64,000 nucleotides of DNA, taken from assembly GCA_900544615.1 (NCBI GenBank), contig UQVS01000006.1:1-64000 (forward strand), given 5' to 3'. This document shows positions 35,085-44,164 of this stretch, piece by piece; position 1 is the first letter of the stretch, and every line of letters begins with the position of its first letter. The notes beneath the pieces were generated by a model. It was not told the DNA's origin. It made no database searches and was given only the letters and a program-made list of their open reading frames with translations. Source of the DNA: an uncultured Oscillibacter sp. Lineage in GTDB: Bacteria; Bacillota; Clostridia; Oscillospirales; Oscillospiraceae. Both the position numbers and the translations under genes were made by a program.

Positions 35085-35477
35085 TCAGACGGTTTCCCCG
35101 TCCTCTTTTTTATCGAAAAATTTTCCGATTCTGTCTACAATATCCGGTGCCATATCCACAATGCGGTCCACCGTAGATACAGGTGGCACCGCCACCGGCA
35201 TCACCCGCGTGGTTCCGTCCTTGATGACCAGAAAGGCCACCGGGTCGATCTTCACACCGGCGCCGCCGCCACCGCCGAAGTTGGTCTGTCCCTGCTTGCC
35301 GTAGTCCCCGCCGCCGCTGCCGAAGCCGAAGCTGACGCGGGAAATGGGGATCAGGGTCACACCGTCCGGCGTTGTGATGGGTGCGCCCACGATATTGTTG
35401 GCGTCCACCATCTCCCGCACCTTTTCCATGGTAGAATTCATCACATCACGCAGCGGGCTGTTCTTTTCCATTTCCAT
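35085..35477 (-). CDS. gerW: GerW family sporulation protein (YtfJ)
   Basis: The 130-residue protein has the YtfJ/GerW pattern: MDANNIVGAPITTPDG-like region (VGAPITTPDGVTLIPIS), a Gly-rich loop FGFGSGGGDYG and FGGGGGAGVKIDPVAFLVI. GerW is needed for germination response in Bacillus spores, so the organism is probably a spore former. ATG at 35486 is too close to its AAAGG site; 35477 is better spaced. It overlaps the DUF2953 gene upstream by about 30 bases. Confidence 0.9.
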   Translation of the reverse strand: MEMEKNSPLRDVMNSTMEKVREMVDANNIVGAPITTPDGVTLIPISRVSFGFGSGGGDYGKQGQTNFGGGGGAGVKIDPVAFLVIKDGTTRVMPVAVPPVSTVDRIVDMAPDIVDRIGKFFDKKEDGETV

Positions 35478-36126
35478 CTGACTCATCCTTTCCGACTGGT
35501 GCTTGCTGTTTTTTCTTCTTCAAATAGGCCAAAAGCCACCGCAGGACGGGAATCGCCGCCGTCATGCCGATCCGCAGCAGCGTGCCGATCCGGGCGGATA
35601 TTCCCACGGTTCCCTGAAGCTTTGTCTCCTCTGCGGTAAAATCCACATCCAGATGGATGTGGGGATGGGGGATCACCAGTAGCCGTTCCAGCACCGGCAT
35701 CCCGGCCCAGACCGCTCCGTGCAGCTCGCCGTACAGCCGGGCGGCGTCCGCCGGCTCCGTCTGACCTCCCAGAATTACCGATAAGTCCAGCGGGTCGATC
35801 CGAACGCCCCTGCGGGTGCGGTTCAGCGCTTTTTTCAGCGGCGGCCACAGGGTTTGCAGGGCCTCCCTGATCTCTCCGAAGGACGGCTTCGGAAACGCTT
35901 TCCGGGCCGGTTTGCCTTTGGGCGGACGGTTCGGCTCCGTATCCTTTTCCGTTGTTTTTTCGTGTTTCGGCGGCTTTTTGGAAGCCGGAAGCACCTGAAT
36001 ACGGAACAGGCCGAGCTTCACGGTAACAGCCAGTTCCCCGCCAAAGCGGGCCAGCACGCCGACCCGCGTCAGGCACAGCAGCAGGATCAGCACCGCCAAA
36101 ATTCCCAGGATCCACAATGCAATCAC
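35446..36126 (-). CDS. DUF2953 membrane-anchored protein
   Basis: The 226-residue product begins with a single membrane helix (about 2-20) and has a Lys/Pro-rich linker and a C-terminal part with PDPLDLSVILGG-like sequence and DVDFTAEETKLQGTVG. In Bacillus the equivalent gene (ytfI) lies beside ytfJ, and here it overlaps gerW, so a sporulation-linked role is likely. GTG start. Confidence 0.78.
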   Translation of the reverse strand: MIALWILGILAVLILLLCLTRVGVLARFGGELAVTVKLGLFRIQVLPASKKPPKHEKTTEKDTEPNRPPKGKPARKAFPKPSFGEIREALQTLWPPLKKALNRTRRGVRIDPLDLSVILGGQTEPADAARLYGELHGAVWAGMPVLERLLVIPHPHIHLDVDFTAEETKLQGTVGISARIGTLLRIGMTAAIPVLRWLLAYLKKKKQQAPVGKDESDGNGKEQPAA

Positions 36127-36149
36127 AGCTGCCGCCCCCTTTCCGATGC

Positions 36150-36788
36150 TCAGTTCTCCGGCTTCTCAGCCGCAGCCGTTTCCGGGGCGCCCGCCCCGGC
36201 GGTTTCCGGCTCACCGGCTGGATTCACGATCTCTCCGGCTTCGTTGAGCCGCATCTGCCCGTCACCGCCCAGATCCGGCATCACCGGCAGGTCTTCCAGA
36301 CTGGTCAGGTGGAACGCCCGGAGAAACTGCTTGGTAGTACGGTACTGCCGGGGCCGTCCCGGCACCTGCAAACGACCGCATTCTTCGATCATGCCCCGTT
36401 CCAGCAGCAGCCCCATGGTATAGGAACTGTCCACCCCCCGGATCTGATCCACATAGGCGCGGGTAGTCGGCTGATAGTAGGCGACGATGGTCAGCACCTC
36501 CAGCGCCGGCTGGCTCAGCTTGGCAGGCTTGCGGATTTCAAACGCCCTGCGGATCACATCCGCATAGTCCGGCGCGGAGCAAAGCTGCCAGCTGTCCTCA
36601 ATTTTCAGCAGCCGGATGCCCCGGCGCTCATAGGCGTAGTAATCCATCAGCTTCTGTAGCACCTGCTCCGCCGCAGACCGGTCAATCCCCAGTGCTGTAC
36701 AGATCCGATCCATCCGCACCGGCTCCCCGGAGGCAAACAGGATGGCCTCCACCGCGGATTCTATTTCCTTTCGATCCATGTCGGCCAT
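36150..36788 (-). CDS. scpB: Segregation and condensation protein B
   Basis: The 212-residue protein has the two winged-helix repeats of ScpB (EAILFASGEPV at the start, LEVLTIVAYYQPTTRAYVDQIRGVDS, RGMIEECGR-PGRPRQYRTT) and a low-complexity acidic Ala/Pro tail. With ScpA and SMC it forms the chromosome condensation complex. AAGGAG precedes the ATG; 11 bases separate it from scpA. Confidence 0.94.
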   Translation of the reverse strand: MADMDRKEIESAVEAILFASGEPVRMDRICTALGIDRSAAEQVLQKLMDYYAYERRGIRLLKIEDSWQLCSAPDYADVIRRAFEIRKPAKLSQPALEVLTIVAYYQPTTRAYVDQIRGVDSSYTMGLLLERGMIEECGRLQVPGRPRQYRTTKQFLRAFHLTSLEDLPVMPDLGGDGQMRLNEAGEIVNPAGEPETAGAGAPETAAAEKPEN

Positions 36789-36799
36789 GGTTGGTCTCC

Positions 36800-37588
36800 T
36801 TAAAACGTCAAATTCTCAGGCACATCGCCTTCCTGCCGCACCGTGCAGTCCGTTTCCGAGCCTGCCAGATGCAGAACGCGGGCCTTGCACAGCTCCAGCA
36901 CCGCCAGAAAGGTGGCCACTACTTCGCTGCGGCTTCGATTGCCCCGGAACAGCATTAAAAAGCGGGTAACGCCCCCCTCTTTCAGCTTCTTCAGGATCTC
37001 GCGGGCCTTGCTTTCCACCGGGTACGGCTCATGCTGCACGATCTCCCGGAAAGAAGCCCGCGGCGGCGGCAGCTTCCGCTCCGCCCGGCTCTGGATCTCC
37101 GCCATGGCCAGCACCAGATCCGCAGGCTGGTGGCTGTATTCAAATACCTTGCCCCGCTTCACCGGCTCCGGGTTCCGGGTCATGATGTTCCGGCCAAACT
37201 CGCCCATGGGTTCCAGCCGCCGCGCCAGAGCCTTGACCCGGACGTAATTCTCGCTGCGGCGCCGCTCCTCCAGAGACTGGAGCAGGGCGTCCATTTCGCT
37301 TTTGGCCTCCTCGTCCTCAATGGACAGCAGCATCCGTGTTTTCAGATACACCAGATGGGACGCCATAATCACAAACTCGCTGGCCACTTCCAGATCCATC
37401 TTCTGCCGCTGTTCCAGCCACGCAACGTACTGGTCGCAGATCAGGGAAATGGAAATATCCTGAATCTCCAGCTTATTCTTCCCCAAAAGAAACAGAATCA
37501 GATCCAGCGGCCCCTCAAAATCCTGCATCTCCTCAGACCGGGAGTGGACCACCTTTTCCAGTTTGAATACAGGACTCTCCAAAATCAC
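36800..37588 (-). CDS. scpA: Segregation and condensation protein A
   Basis: The 262-residue kleisin has the family signature FEGPLDLILFLLGKNKLEIQDI, ASEFVIMASHLVYLKTRMLL, and a C-terminal winged helix that binds SMC. The start is probably GTG at 37588; the first 20 residues before FEGPLD are longer than usual. Upstream of scpB, downstream of an M50 protease gene. Confidence 0.93.
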   Translation of the reverse strand: MILESPVFKLEKVVHSRSEEMQDFEGPLDLILFLLGKNKLEIQDISISLICDQYVAWLEQRQKMDLEVASEFVIMASHLVYLKTRMLLSIEDEEAKSEMDALLQSLEERRRSENYVRVKALARRLEPMGEFGRNIMTRNPEPVKRGKVFEYSHQPADLVLAMAEIQSRAERKLPPPRASFREIVQHEPYPVESKAREILKKLKEGGVTRFLMLFRGNRSRSEVVATFLAVLELCKARVLHLAGSETDCTVRQEGDVPENLTF

Positions 37589-37594
37589 GACACC

Positions 37595-38257
37595 TCAAGC
37601 AAAAAAGATATGGAACAGCGCCGTGTATACGCTGTAAATGGCGTTGCCAAGGGCGTTTCCGCCCAGTCCCAGCCAGCTCAGGGCCAGCAGGATCAAAATG
37701 CCGCAGCGCTCATAGCGCATCAGCTTCCCATAAGCGCCGTCCGGCAGAAAAACCGCCAGCACCTTGGAGCCGTCCAGCGGCGGGAAGGGAATCAGGTTGA
37801 AAAGCCCCATACCGACAGACATGGGAGCCACGGTGTACAGACACCAGCTGAACAGGACGTTCATCCCGTCGCTGTAAGGAGCGTAAAGGTAAATTACTTT
37901 CCCAATTCCGAGAAACAGGATCGCCAGCAGGAAGTTGGAGACCGGCCCGGCCAACGCGGTGATGGCCATACCCTGCTTGGGCTTGCGGAAATAGTTGGGA
38001 TTCACCGGCACCGGCTTGGCCCAGCCAAAGCCGGCAGCAAACATCAGCGCCAGACCCAGCCAGTCAATGTGCCGCAGGGGATTCAGCGACAGCCGGTGCA
38101 TGGACTTCGCCGTGGGGTCTCCCAGCGCCAGCGCCGCCAGCCCATGGCAGGTTTCGTGAACCGTCAGGCACAGGAACACCGCCGCTGCCCGAAGCGCCGC
38201 GTCGGCCAGCGAGGAAAAGTCCAGCGCCTGAAACAGATTTTGCAGATAATGCAGCAT
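37595..38257 (-). CDS. Site-2 protease (M50) family membrane metalloprotease
   Basis: The 220-residue integral membrane protein has the zinc motif HETCH and the second metal-ligand region LFNLIPFPPLDGSKVL. This is the compact YwhC-like group without a PDZ domain. Substrate unknown. Commonly found upstream of scpAB in clostridia. ATG at 38257 follows TTGGAGT. Confidence 0.88.
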   Translation of the reverse strand: MLHYLQNLFQALDFSSLADAALRAAAVFLCLTVHETCHGLAALALGDPTAKSMHRLSLNPLRHIDWLGLALMFAAGFGWAKPVPVNPNYFRKPKQGMAITALAGPVSNFLLAILFLGIGKVIYLYAPYSDGMNVLFSWCLYTVAPMSVGMGLFNLIPFPPLDGSKVLAVFLPDGAYGKLMRYERCGILILLALSWLGLGGNALGNAIYSVYTALFHIFFA

Positions 38258-38377
38258 AAAAACTCCAACGCCCCGTGTCTGAGTTTCTTCAAACGGGCGC
38301 AAAAATCCAGAATAAGGTGATTATAGCAGTTTTCCCTTGAAAATACAAGGGGAAAACCTCTTTCCCCATCAGCGGCA

Positions 38378-38408
38378 AAAACCGGGACGGCTGCGCCGTC
38401 CCGGTTTT
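38378..38408 (-). terminator. Terminator of the marR-degV operon
   Basis: A 14-bp stem (38378-38391 with 38395-38408) with a 3-base loop, flanked by A and T runs, lies 26 bases after the degV stop. Confidence 0.85.
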
Positions 38409-38433
38409 GCTTCGATTACGATTTCCGCACGCC

Positions 38434-39276
38434 TCAATGCTTTCTGAAAAACGCTACGGCTACCACGCCGGGGCCGGTGTGGGTACCGATCACGCCGCTG
38501 ATCAACGTTGCGTCCAGCTTTTCCGCGCCATCCTGCCACAGCGCCCTGCTGTCCTCCACATACTTTTTCAGAAATGCGTCGCTGAGGCCGCTGTAGCCCA
38601 GCAGGATGGGCAGGCTGAAGTCGATCCCGCCGCAGGTATGGATTTTCTCTGCCAGCAGGTTGTTTCCCTGTTTGGATCCGCGGGCCTTGCCGATCAGAAC
38701 CACCTCGCCGTCCCGGACTGTAACGACCGGCTTGATATTCAGCAGGCCGCCGGCCAACGCCACAGTCTTGGAGATCCGCCCGCCCCGTTTCAGATATTCC
38801 AGCGTATCCAGCAGCGCCACCAGACAAACGTCTTCCCGCTTCTGCTCCAGCTGCGCCGCGATCTCATCAGCCGGCATCCCCGCTTCCGCACAGGAAAGGG
38901 CATATTCCGCCAGAATTCCTGTTCCGATCGCGGCAGTCTGGCTGTCCACCACATAGATGTGATCGAACTCCTCCGCAGCGATACAGGCGCTCTGATAGGT
39001 GCCGGAAAGCTTGCCGGACAGGGTGATGACCACAGCGCTGTCCCCGGCCTGCACAGTCTGCTCATAGACCTTCTGGAACGCGGCAGGCGTGGCCTGACTG
39101 GTGGTAGGCAGCTGGTCACTCTCCACCAGCCGCTGGTAAAAGTGTGCCTTGTCGATGGTCACGCCGTCGATCAGCTCCTCGCTGCCGAAATGGATGGTCA
39201 GCGGCACCACGCAAAGCCGCTTTTGAAACCGCTCCGCCACATCCGCCGAAGAATCTACAATGATGCGTACACTCAT
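38434..39276 (-). CDS. DegV family fatty-acid-binding protein
   Basis: The 280-residue protein has the DegV fold motifs: IIVDSSADV at the start, PTTSQATPAAF and SGTYQSA for ligand binding, and LEYLKRGGRIS. DegV/FakB proteins hold a fatty acid for phosphorylation by FakA. No FakA is nearby. Its ATG overlaps the MarR stop (ATGA), so it is cotranscribed with the regulator. Confidence 0.9.
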   Translation of the reverse strand: MSVRIIVDSSADVAERFQKRLCVVPLTIHFGSEELIDGVTIDKAHFYQRLVESDQLPTTSQATPAAFQKVYEQTVQAGDSAVVITLSGKLSGTYQSACIAAEEFDHIYVVDSQTAAIGTGILAEYALSCAEAGMPADEIAAQLEQKREDVCLVALLDTLEYLKRGGRISKTVALAGGLLNIKPVVTVRDGEVVLIGKARGSKQGNNLLAEKIHTCGGIDFSLPILLGYSGLSDAFLKKYVEDSRALWQDGAEKLDATLISGVIGTHTGPGVVAVAFFRKH

Positions 39277-39731
39277 ATTGAATGATTTCCTCCCTGTTCC
39301 GCGCTGCGCATCTGTTCCAGATTTTCGGAGATCAGAGTCAGCGCCTGATACATACTTTTTCGTTCCGCTTCGCTCAGTCCCTGACTGGCAGCGTCCACAA
39401 TGCGGTCAATTCGTTGGTTCATCCCGCGGCAGACTGCGCGTCCCCGCTCCGTCAGGTGCAGCGGTGCGCGGTAACGCCGCCCGGTGCTTTCGCAGGTAAT
39501 GTAGCCGTTTTTCTCCAGATCATCCAGTGATCTGGAAATTGCCGCCTTGTCCTCATCGCACCGCTCGCAAAGCGCGGCGGCCGTCAAGCCGTCCGTCAAA
39601 GACAGGTAGTACAGGCAGGACACATACGGCCCTTTCAGCTGAAACTCCGCCATTTCCGCCGATTTGATGCGCTTGATGCTGCGGTTGATCCGGGCGATCA
39701 ATACCGTAAATGTCTCATAGTGTTCTTCCAT
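39273..39731 (-). CDS. MarR family transcriptional regulator
   Basis: The 152-residue protein has a MarR winged helix (LTAAALCERCDEDKAAISRSLDDLEKNGYI, RRYRAPLHLTERGR) between two dimerisation helices. ATG at 39731 has AGGAGG nine bases upstream. It resembles fatty-acid-responsive regulators in being coupled to DegV (compare FabT), and two operator-like dyads lie in its promoter, suggesting autoregulation. Confidence 0.88.
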   Translation of the reverse strand: MEEHYETFTVLIARINRSIKRIKSAEMAEFQLKGPYVSCLYYLSLTDGLTAAALCERCDEDKAAISRSLDDLEKNGYITCESTGRRYRAPLHLTERGRAVCRGMNQRIDRIVDAASQGLSEAERKSMYQALTLISENLEQMRSAEQGGNHSI

Positions 39732-39749
39732 CGCGCCGCCTCCTGAATA

Positions 39750-39804
39750 TTGATAAATCAACATCTTTGCATAGAATAGCTTATAATTGTTGTTTTGTCA
39801 ACAA
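39750..39804 (-). promoter_or_regulatory. marR-degV promoter with two operator-like dyads
   Basis: Read leftward, TTGACA (39796-39801) and TATTCT (39773-39778) are 17 bases apart. TTGTTG/CAACAA (39787-39804) overlaps the -35 box and TTGAT/ATCAA (39750-39761) lies downstream of the -10 box; either could be the MarR site. Confidence 0.65.
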
Positions 39805-39828
39805 GTAGTTAAAACGGAAGGGAAGCTC

Positions 39829-39857
39829 TTGACTTTCCGGTGCAAAACAGAGATAAT
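39829..39857 (+). promoter_or_regulatory. Promoter of gltX-asnA
   Basis: TTGACT (39829-39834) and GATAAT (39852-39857) are 17 bases apart, 45 bases before the gltX start. Confidence 0.75.
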
Positions 39858-39901
39858 GTATTTTGTAGAATTACGTACATTTTGACATGGAGGTATCATT
39901 C

Positions 39902-41389
39902 ATGGCTTTGGATAAGAAGTTTTTTGAGGATATGGAAGCCCGCATCCCCCATGGGAAGGTCCGCACCCGGTTTGCCCCCTCCCCCACCGGCTATATGCAC
40001 GTGGGCAATCTGCGTACCGCCCTGTACACATGGCTCATCGCCCGCCACGCCGGCGGCACCTTTATCCTCCGCATTGAGGACACGGATCAGGGCCGTCTGG
40101 TAGAGGGCGCCACGGACGTCATCTACCGCACCATGAAGGAATGTGGTCTGGATCACGACGAAGGCCCCGACGTGGGCGGCCCCACCGGCCCCTACATCCA
40201 GTCGGAGCGGCGGGATCTGTACCTGCCCTACGCCCAGCTGCTGGTGGAAAAGGGCGCGGCCTACTACTGCTTCTGTGAGAAGGCGGAGTCCGAGGAGGAT
40301 TCCGGGGACTTTGACCGGGCGGAAGATCCCTGCCGGAATCTGAGCGCCGAGGAGGTCGCCGCCAATCTGGCCGCCGGAAAGCCCTATGTCATCCGCCAGC
40401 GGATCCCCCATGAGGGCACCACCACCTTCCACGACGTTTCCTTCGGGGACATCACCGTAGAAAACGAGACCCTGGACGATCAGGTTCTGCTGAAGCGGGA
40501 CGGCCTGCCCACCTACAACTTTGCCAACGTGGTGGACGACCACCTGATGGGCATCACCCATGTGGTGCGGGGCAGCGAGTACCTCTCCTCCGCTCCCAAG
40601 TACAACCTGCTCTATGAGGCCTTCGGCTGGGAGATCCCCACCTATGTCCACTGCTCCCCCGTCATGCGGGATCAGCATAATAAGATGAGCAAGCGGCACG
40701 GAGACCCCTCCTATGAGGATCTGAAAGCGCAGGGCTTCCTGACGGACGCCATTTTGAACTATGTGGCGCTGCTGGGCTGGGCGCCCAAGGGCGACTATGC
40801 CGAGCAGGAGATCTTCTCTCTGAATGAGCTGGTGAAGGTGTTCGACATTGCCGGCATCTCCAAGTCCCCCGCTATTTTCGATATGGAAAAGCTCACCTAT
40901 TTCAACGCCACCTATCTCCGGGCCATGGAGCCTGCCGCCTTTGCAAAGGCGGCGGAGCCGTATATCCGTCAGGCGGTGAAGAATCCCGCCATTGACGCCG
41001 CCGGAATTGCCGCGCTGCTGCAGGCCCGCTGCGAAAAGCTGACGGACATCCCGGAGAAAATTGACTTTTTCGACGCGCTGCCTGATTACGACGTCGAATT
41101 CTTTACCAACAAGAAATCCAAGACCAACTCCGAAGTCTCCAGAGCCATGCTGGAAGCGGCCATTCCCGCGCTGGAAGCCATCGATCCCTGGACAACCGAC
41201 GCCATCCACGACACTCTGATCGATCTGGCCGCCCGGCTGGAGGTCAAGAACGCCACGCTGATGTGGCCTGTCCGCATTGCCGCAGCCGGCAAGCTGGTCA
41301 CGCCCGGCGGCGCTGTGGAGATCTGCCACCTGCTGGGCAAGGACGAGACTCTGCGCCGTCTGCATCTGGGGCTGGACAAACTGAAGTAA
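39902..41389 (+). CDS. gltX: Glutamyl-tRNA synthetase
   Basis: The 495-residue class I synthetase has the HIGH-type motif PSPTGYMHVGNLRTALY, a DTDQGR-type RIEDTDQGRLVEGA, and the KMSKRHGD loop. It charges tRNA-Glu (and possibly tRNA-Gln before amidation). ATG at 39902 has TGGAGG upstream; asnA follows by 22 bases in the same transcript. Confidence 0.96.
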   Translation: MALDKKFFEDMEARIPHGKVRTRFAPSPTGYMHVGNLRTALYTWLIARHAGGTFILRIEDTDQGRLVEGATDVIYRTMKECGLDHDEGPDVGGPTGPYIQSERRDLYLPYAQLLVEKGAAYYCFCEKAESEEDSGDFDRAEDPCRNLSAEEVAANLAAGKPYVIRQRIPHEGTTTFHDVSFGDITVENETLDDQVLLKRDGLPTYNFANVVDDHLMGITHVVRGSEYLSSAPKYNLLYEAFGWEIPTYVHCSPVMRDQHNKMSKRHGDPSYEDLKAQGFLTDAILNYVALLGWAPKGDYAEQEIFSLNELVKVFDIAGISKSPAIFDMEKLTYFNATYLRAMEPAAFAKAAEPYIRQAVKNPAIDAAGIAALLQARCEKLTDIPEKIDFFDALPDYDVEFFTNKKSKTNSEVSRAMLEAAIPALEAIDPWTTDAIHDTLIDLAARLEVKNATLMWPVRIAAAGKLVTPGGAVEICHLLGKDETLRRLHLGLDKLK

Positions 41390-41411
41390 GAGAGAAAGAA
41401 GGAACCGTTCC

Positions 41412-42422
41412 ATGAATAACCTTGTAATTCCTCAGGGCTACAAGGCCCCCCTGCCCAACTATGAATTGCAGCGGGCCATTGCCTTTATCAAGGAGTCTTT
41501 CCAGACCAACCTTTCCAACGCGCTGAACCTGCGCCGGGTATCCGCCCCCCTGTTTGTGGCCTCCGACTCCGGCCTGAACGACAACCTGAATGGCACGGAG
41601 CGCCCTGTAAAATTTGATATTCCCGGCGTCGGAAAGGACGCCGAGGTGGTACATTCTCTGGCCAAGTGGAAGCGTCTGGCGCTGAAGCGCTACGGCTTCC
41701 ATGTAGGCAAGGGGCTGTACACCGACATGAACGCTATCCGCCGGGACGAGGACGATCTGGACAACATCCACTCCGTCTATGTGGATCAGTGGGACTGGGA
41801 GAAGATCATCTCCCGCGAGGATCGGAACGAAGCCTATCTGAAGGCCACCGTTCGGGCCATCGTCTCCGCCGTATGCGAAACCAGTGAAGCGCTGAACGTG
41901 GCCTTCCCCAGCCTGCGGGTCAAGCTGGATCGGGATGTGTACTTCATCACCACGCAGGAGCTGGAGGATCGCTGGCCGGACAAGACCCCCAAGGAGCGGG
42001 AACACGCTATCTGCGCCGAACACCACACCGTGTTCCTGATGCAGATCGGCGGCGTTCTGAAATCCGGCGAAAAGCACGATGGCCGCGCCCCCGACTATGA
42101 CGACTGGGCGCTGAACGGCGACATTCTCATGTGGAATCCCATTCTGGAGCGGTCCTTTGAGATTTCCTCCATGGGTATCCGCGTGGACGAGGAAGCCATG
42201 GCCCGTCAGCTGAAGCTGGCCGGGTGCGAGGAGCGGGCGGAGCTGCCCTTCCACAAGATGCTCCTGAACGGAGAACTGCCCCTGACCATCGGCGGCGGCA
42301 TCGGCCAGAGCCGCCTGTGTATGCTGATGATCGGCACCTGCCACATCGGCGAGGTCCAGGCCAGCATCTGGGATTCCGAAACCATGAAAAAATGCGAGGA
42401 AGCAGGCATCATCCTGCTGTAA
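41412..42422 (+). CDS. asnA: Aspartate-ammonia ligase (asparagine synthetase A)
   Basis: The 336-residue protein is full length for AsnA and has its class II synthetase-like signatures (VSAPLFVASDSGLNDNLNG, KRYGFHVGKGLYTDMNAIR, GGGIGQSRLCM). It makes asparagine from aspartate, ammonia and ATP. Cotranscribed with gltX. Confidence 0.96.
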   Translation: MNNLVIPQGYKAPLPNYELQRAIAFIKESFQTNLSNALNLRRVSAPLFVASDSGLNDNLNGTERPVKFDIPGVGKDAEVVHSLAKWKRLALKRYGFHVGKGLYTDMNAIRRDEDDLDNIHSVYVDQWDWEKIISREDRNEAYLKATVRAIVSAVCETSEALNVAFPSLRVKLDRDVYFITTQELEDRWPDKTPKEREHAICAEHHTVFLMQIGGVLKSGEKHDGRAPDYDDWALNGDILMWNPILERSFEISSMGIRVDEEAMARQLKLAGCEERAELPFHKMLLNGELPLTIGGGIGQSRLCMLMIGTCHIGEVQASIWDSETMKKCEEAGIILL

Positions 42423-42437
42423 GCGCATCTGATCCCG

Positions 42438-42464
42438 AACAGCCTCACGCAGTGGGGCTGTTCT
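42438..42464 (+). terminator. Probable terminator after asnA
   Basis: GAACAGCC pairs with GGCTGTTC around an inner CAC/GTG pair; the following tract is only moderately T-rich. Confidence 0.65.
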
Positions 42465-42585
42465 TCATTTATCCCTTTTCACGCCGGTTTTATCCCCAGT
42501 ACAGGAAGGAGGACACAGCCATAGAGATTCGGAACAGGATGCGTCCTCCTCAAAATACAGCGTGATGAAAAAATATCACCATTGT

Positions 42586-42625
42586 AGAACAAATGTTTGC
42601 ATTTTGCCGCAGCATATGGTATAAT
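42586..42625 (+). promoter_or_regulatory. lexA promoter with LexA (SOS) box
   Basis: GAAC-AAAT-GTTT (42587-42598) fits the Gram-positive LexA/DinR box. It overlaps a TTGCAT -35 box (42597-42602) that is 17 bases from a perfect TATAAT (42620-42625). LexA should repress its own gene here. Confidence 0.82.
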
Positions 42626-42690
42626 ACGTTTGACATCGTATACCCGCGCCGCAGCACAAGCCGGGATTCATCAATGAAGGAGGTTTTTCA

Positions 42691-43299
42691 ATGCTTTCCG
42701 TTATGCAGCAGAAAATCTATGACTATATCGCCGCCTGTATCCAACGTCAGGGGTATCCCCCCTCTGTGCGGGAGATCGGCGAGGCCGTGGGCCTGCGCTC
42801 TCCCTCCACCGTCCATTTTCACCTGAAAAAGCTGGTGGATGCCGGGGTCATTGAGATCGGCGCCGGTAAGGGCCGGGCCATTACCCTGACCCATCCCGCC
42901 GTATCGGCCCCGCCTGTGCCGGAGAACCCGGCCGGCCGGGTTCCCATTGTGGGCAATGTTGCCGCCGGCAGCCCCATTCTGGCGCAGGAATGCATCGAGG
43001 ACTACCTGACCTTTGACGCAGGCCACCCCGGCGACGTTCACTTCGCCCTGCGGGTGCGGGGCGAATCCATGCTGAACGCCGGGATTCTGCCCGGCGATCT
43101 GGTCGTCGTGCGGCAGCAGCAGACCTGCAATCCAGGGGAGATCGTGGTGGCCATGATTGACGACGAAGCCACCGTCAAGCGCTTTTCCCGGAAAAACGGC
43201 CACGTCTGGCTGATGCCGGAAAACGACGCCTACGCCCCTATCGACGGCACCTATGCCCAGATCTTGGGAAAAGTGGTGGCGGTGGTGCGCCAGTATTGA
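42691..43299 (+). CDS. lexA: LexA SOS repressor
   Basis: The 202-residue protein has the N-terminal winged helix (GYPPSVREIGEAVGLRSPSTVHFHLKKL), the Ala92-Gly93 self-cleavage site in NVAAGSP, and the Ser126/Lys163 dyad (GESML, ATVKRF). RecA filaments trigger cleavage after DNA damage. AAGGAGG precedes the ATG, and a LexA box overlaps the promoter. Confidence 0.96.
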   Translation: MLSVMQQKIYDYIAACIQRQGYPPSVREIGEAVGLRSPSTVHFHLKKLVDAGVIEIGAGKGRAITLTHPAVSAPPVPENPAGRVPIVGNVAAGSPILAQECIEDYLTFDAGHPGDVHFALRVRGESMLNAGILPGDLVVVRQQQTCNPGEIVVAMIDDEATVKRFSRKNGHVWLMPENDAYAPIDGTYAQILGKVVAVVRQY

Positions 43300-43300
43300 C

Positions 43301-44017
43301 TCACCCCCGCCCGGAGCGGTACAGAACCCCCGCCTGCGGCCGGATGCCGTTCAGCTCCAGCAATTCTTCCACAGTGACAAACCAGTAGCCCTGCTCCGTC
43401 AGCGCGTCCACGATCTGCAAAGCCGCCTCCACGGATGTGGCATAGATGTCGTGGAGCAGGATAATGTCCCCCGGCTGCACCTCGCTGAGCACCGCTTGCA
43501 CGGTCTGATCCGTATTCCGGCTCTCCCAGTCCCGCGGGTCTACCGACCACTGCACCATAGGTACCGGGATCTGCGCGTTCATCTCCTGATCGATCAGGCC
43601 ATAGGGCGGCCGCAGCCAGTATCCGCTGCCGCCCAAAATGGCTTTCAGCGCTTTGTCGGTATCCTGTATCTCCTGCATCTGATGGGCAGGTTCGTCCCCC
43701 TGCAGCCGCACATGATCCCATGTATGATTTCCGATCTGGTGGCCCTCCTGCGCCATTCGGCGTATCAGATCCTCATTCCCCGCCAGCTGTTCCCCCACCA
43801 GAAAAAACGTAGCGCTGGCCCCCCGCTCCCGCAATCCGTCCAGAAGGCGGGCTGTCGTACTCCGCCGGGGGCCGTCGTCAAAGGTCAGCGCCACATAGCG
43901 GGGTTCGCCCGCCGGAATTTCAGCCGGAGCGGAAGCCGTGACCCCCGTGACCTGCGCCGCGGATTCCAGAAAAACCAGCAGAACCAAATAGACAAATATG
44001 GACAGCAGCTTTTGCAT
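43301..44017 (-). CDS. Secreted polysaccharide deacetylase (NodB domain)
   Basis: The 238-residue protein has a signal peptide and the NodB motifs TFDDGP, NHTWDH (metal-binding HxxxH), RPPYG, and a late LLHD. It probably deacetylates peptidoglycan or another surface glycan. Convergent with lexA, one base apart. Confidence 0.9.
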   Translation of the reverse strand: MQKLLSIFVYLVLLVFLESAAQVTGVTASAPAEIPAGEPRYVALTFDDGPRRSTTARLLDGLRERGASATFFLVGEQLAGNEDLIRRMAQEGHQIGNHTWDHVRLQGDEPAHQMQEIQDTDKALKAILGGSGYWLRPPYGLIDQEMNAQIPVPMVQWSVDPRDWESRNTDQTVQAVLSEVQPGDIILLHDIYATSVEAALQIVDALTEQGYWFVTVEELLELNGIRPQAGVLYRSGRG

Positions 44018-44104
44018 TCCGATTCACGCATCCTTCCCGTATTCAGGAATAGTTTGTGTGAACAGCCGCAAAATACAGCTGTCAAAATCATGAAAAAAGA
44101 CAAA

Positions 44105-44131
44105 CAGGGCAGAACCGATGGTTCTGCCCTG
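44105..44131 (-). terminator. Terminator between the zinc-ribbon and deacetylase genes
   Basis: A 12-bp stem (44105-44116 with 44120-44131) with a 3-base loop; leftward it is followed by GTCTTTTTTC. Confidence 0.75.
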
Positions 44132-44164
44132 CTTTTACAAATTTAGGCCAAATTCTGTCAGGTT

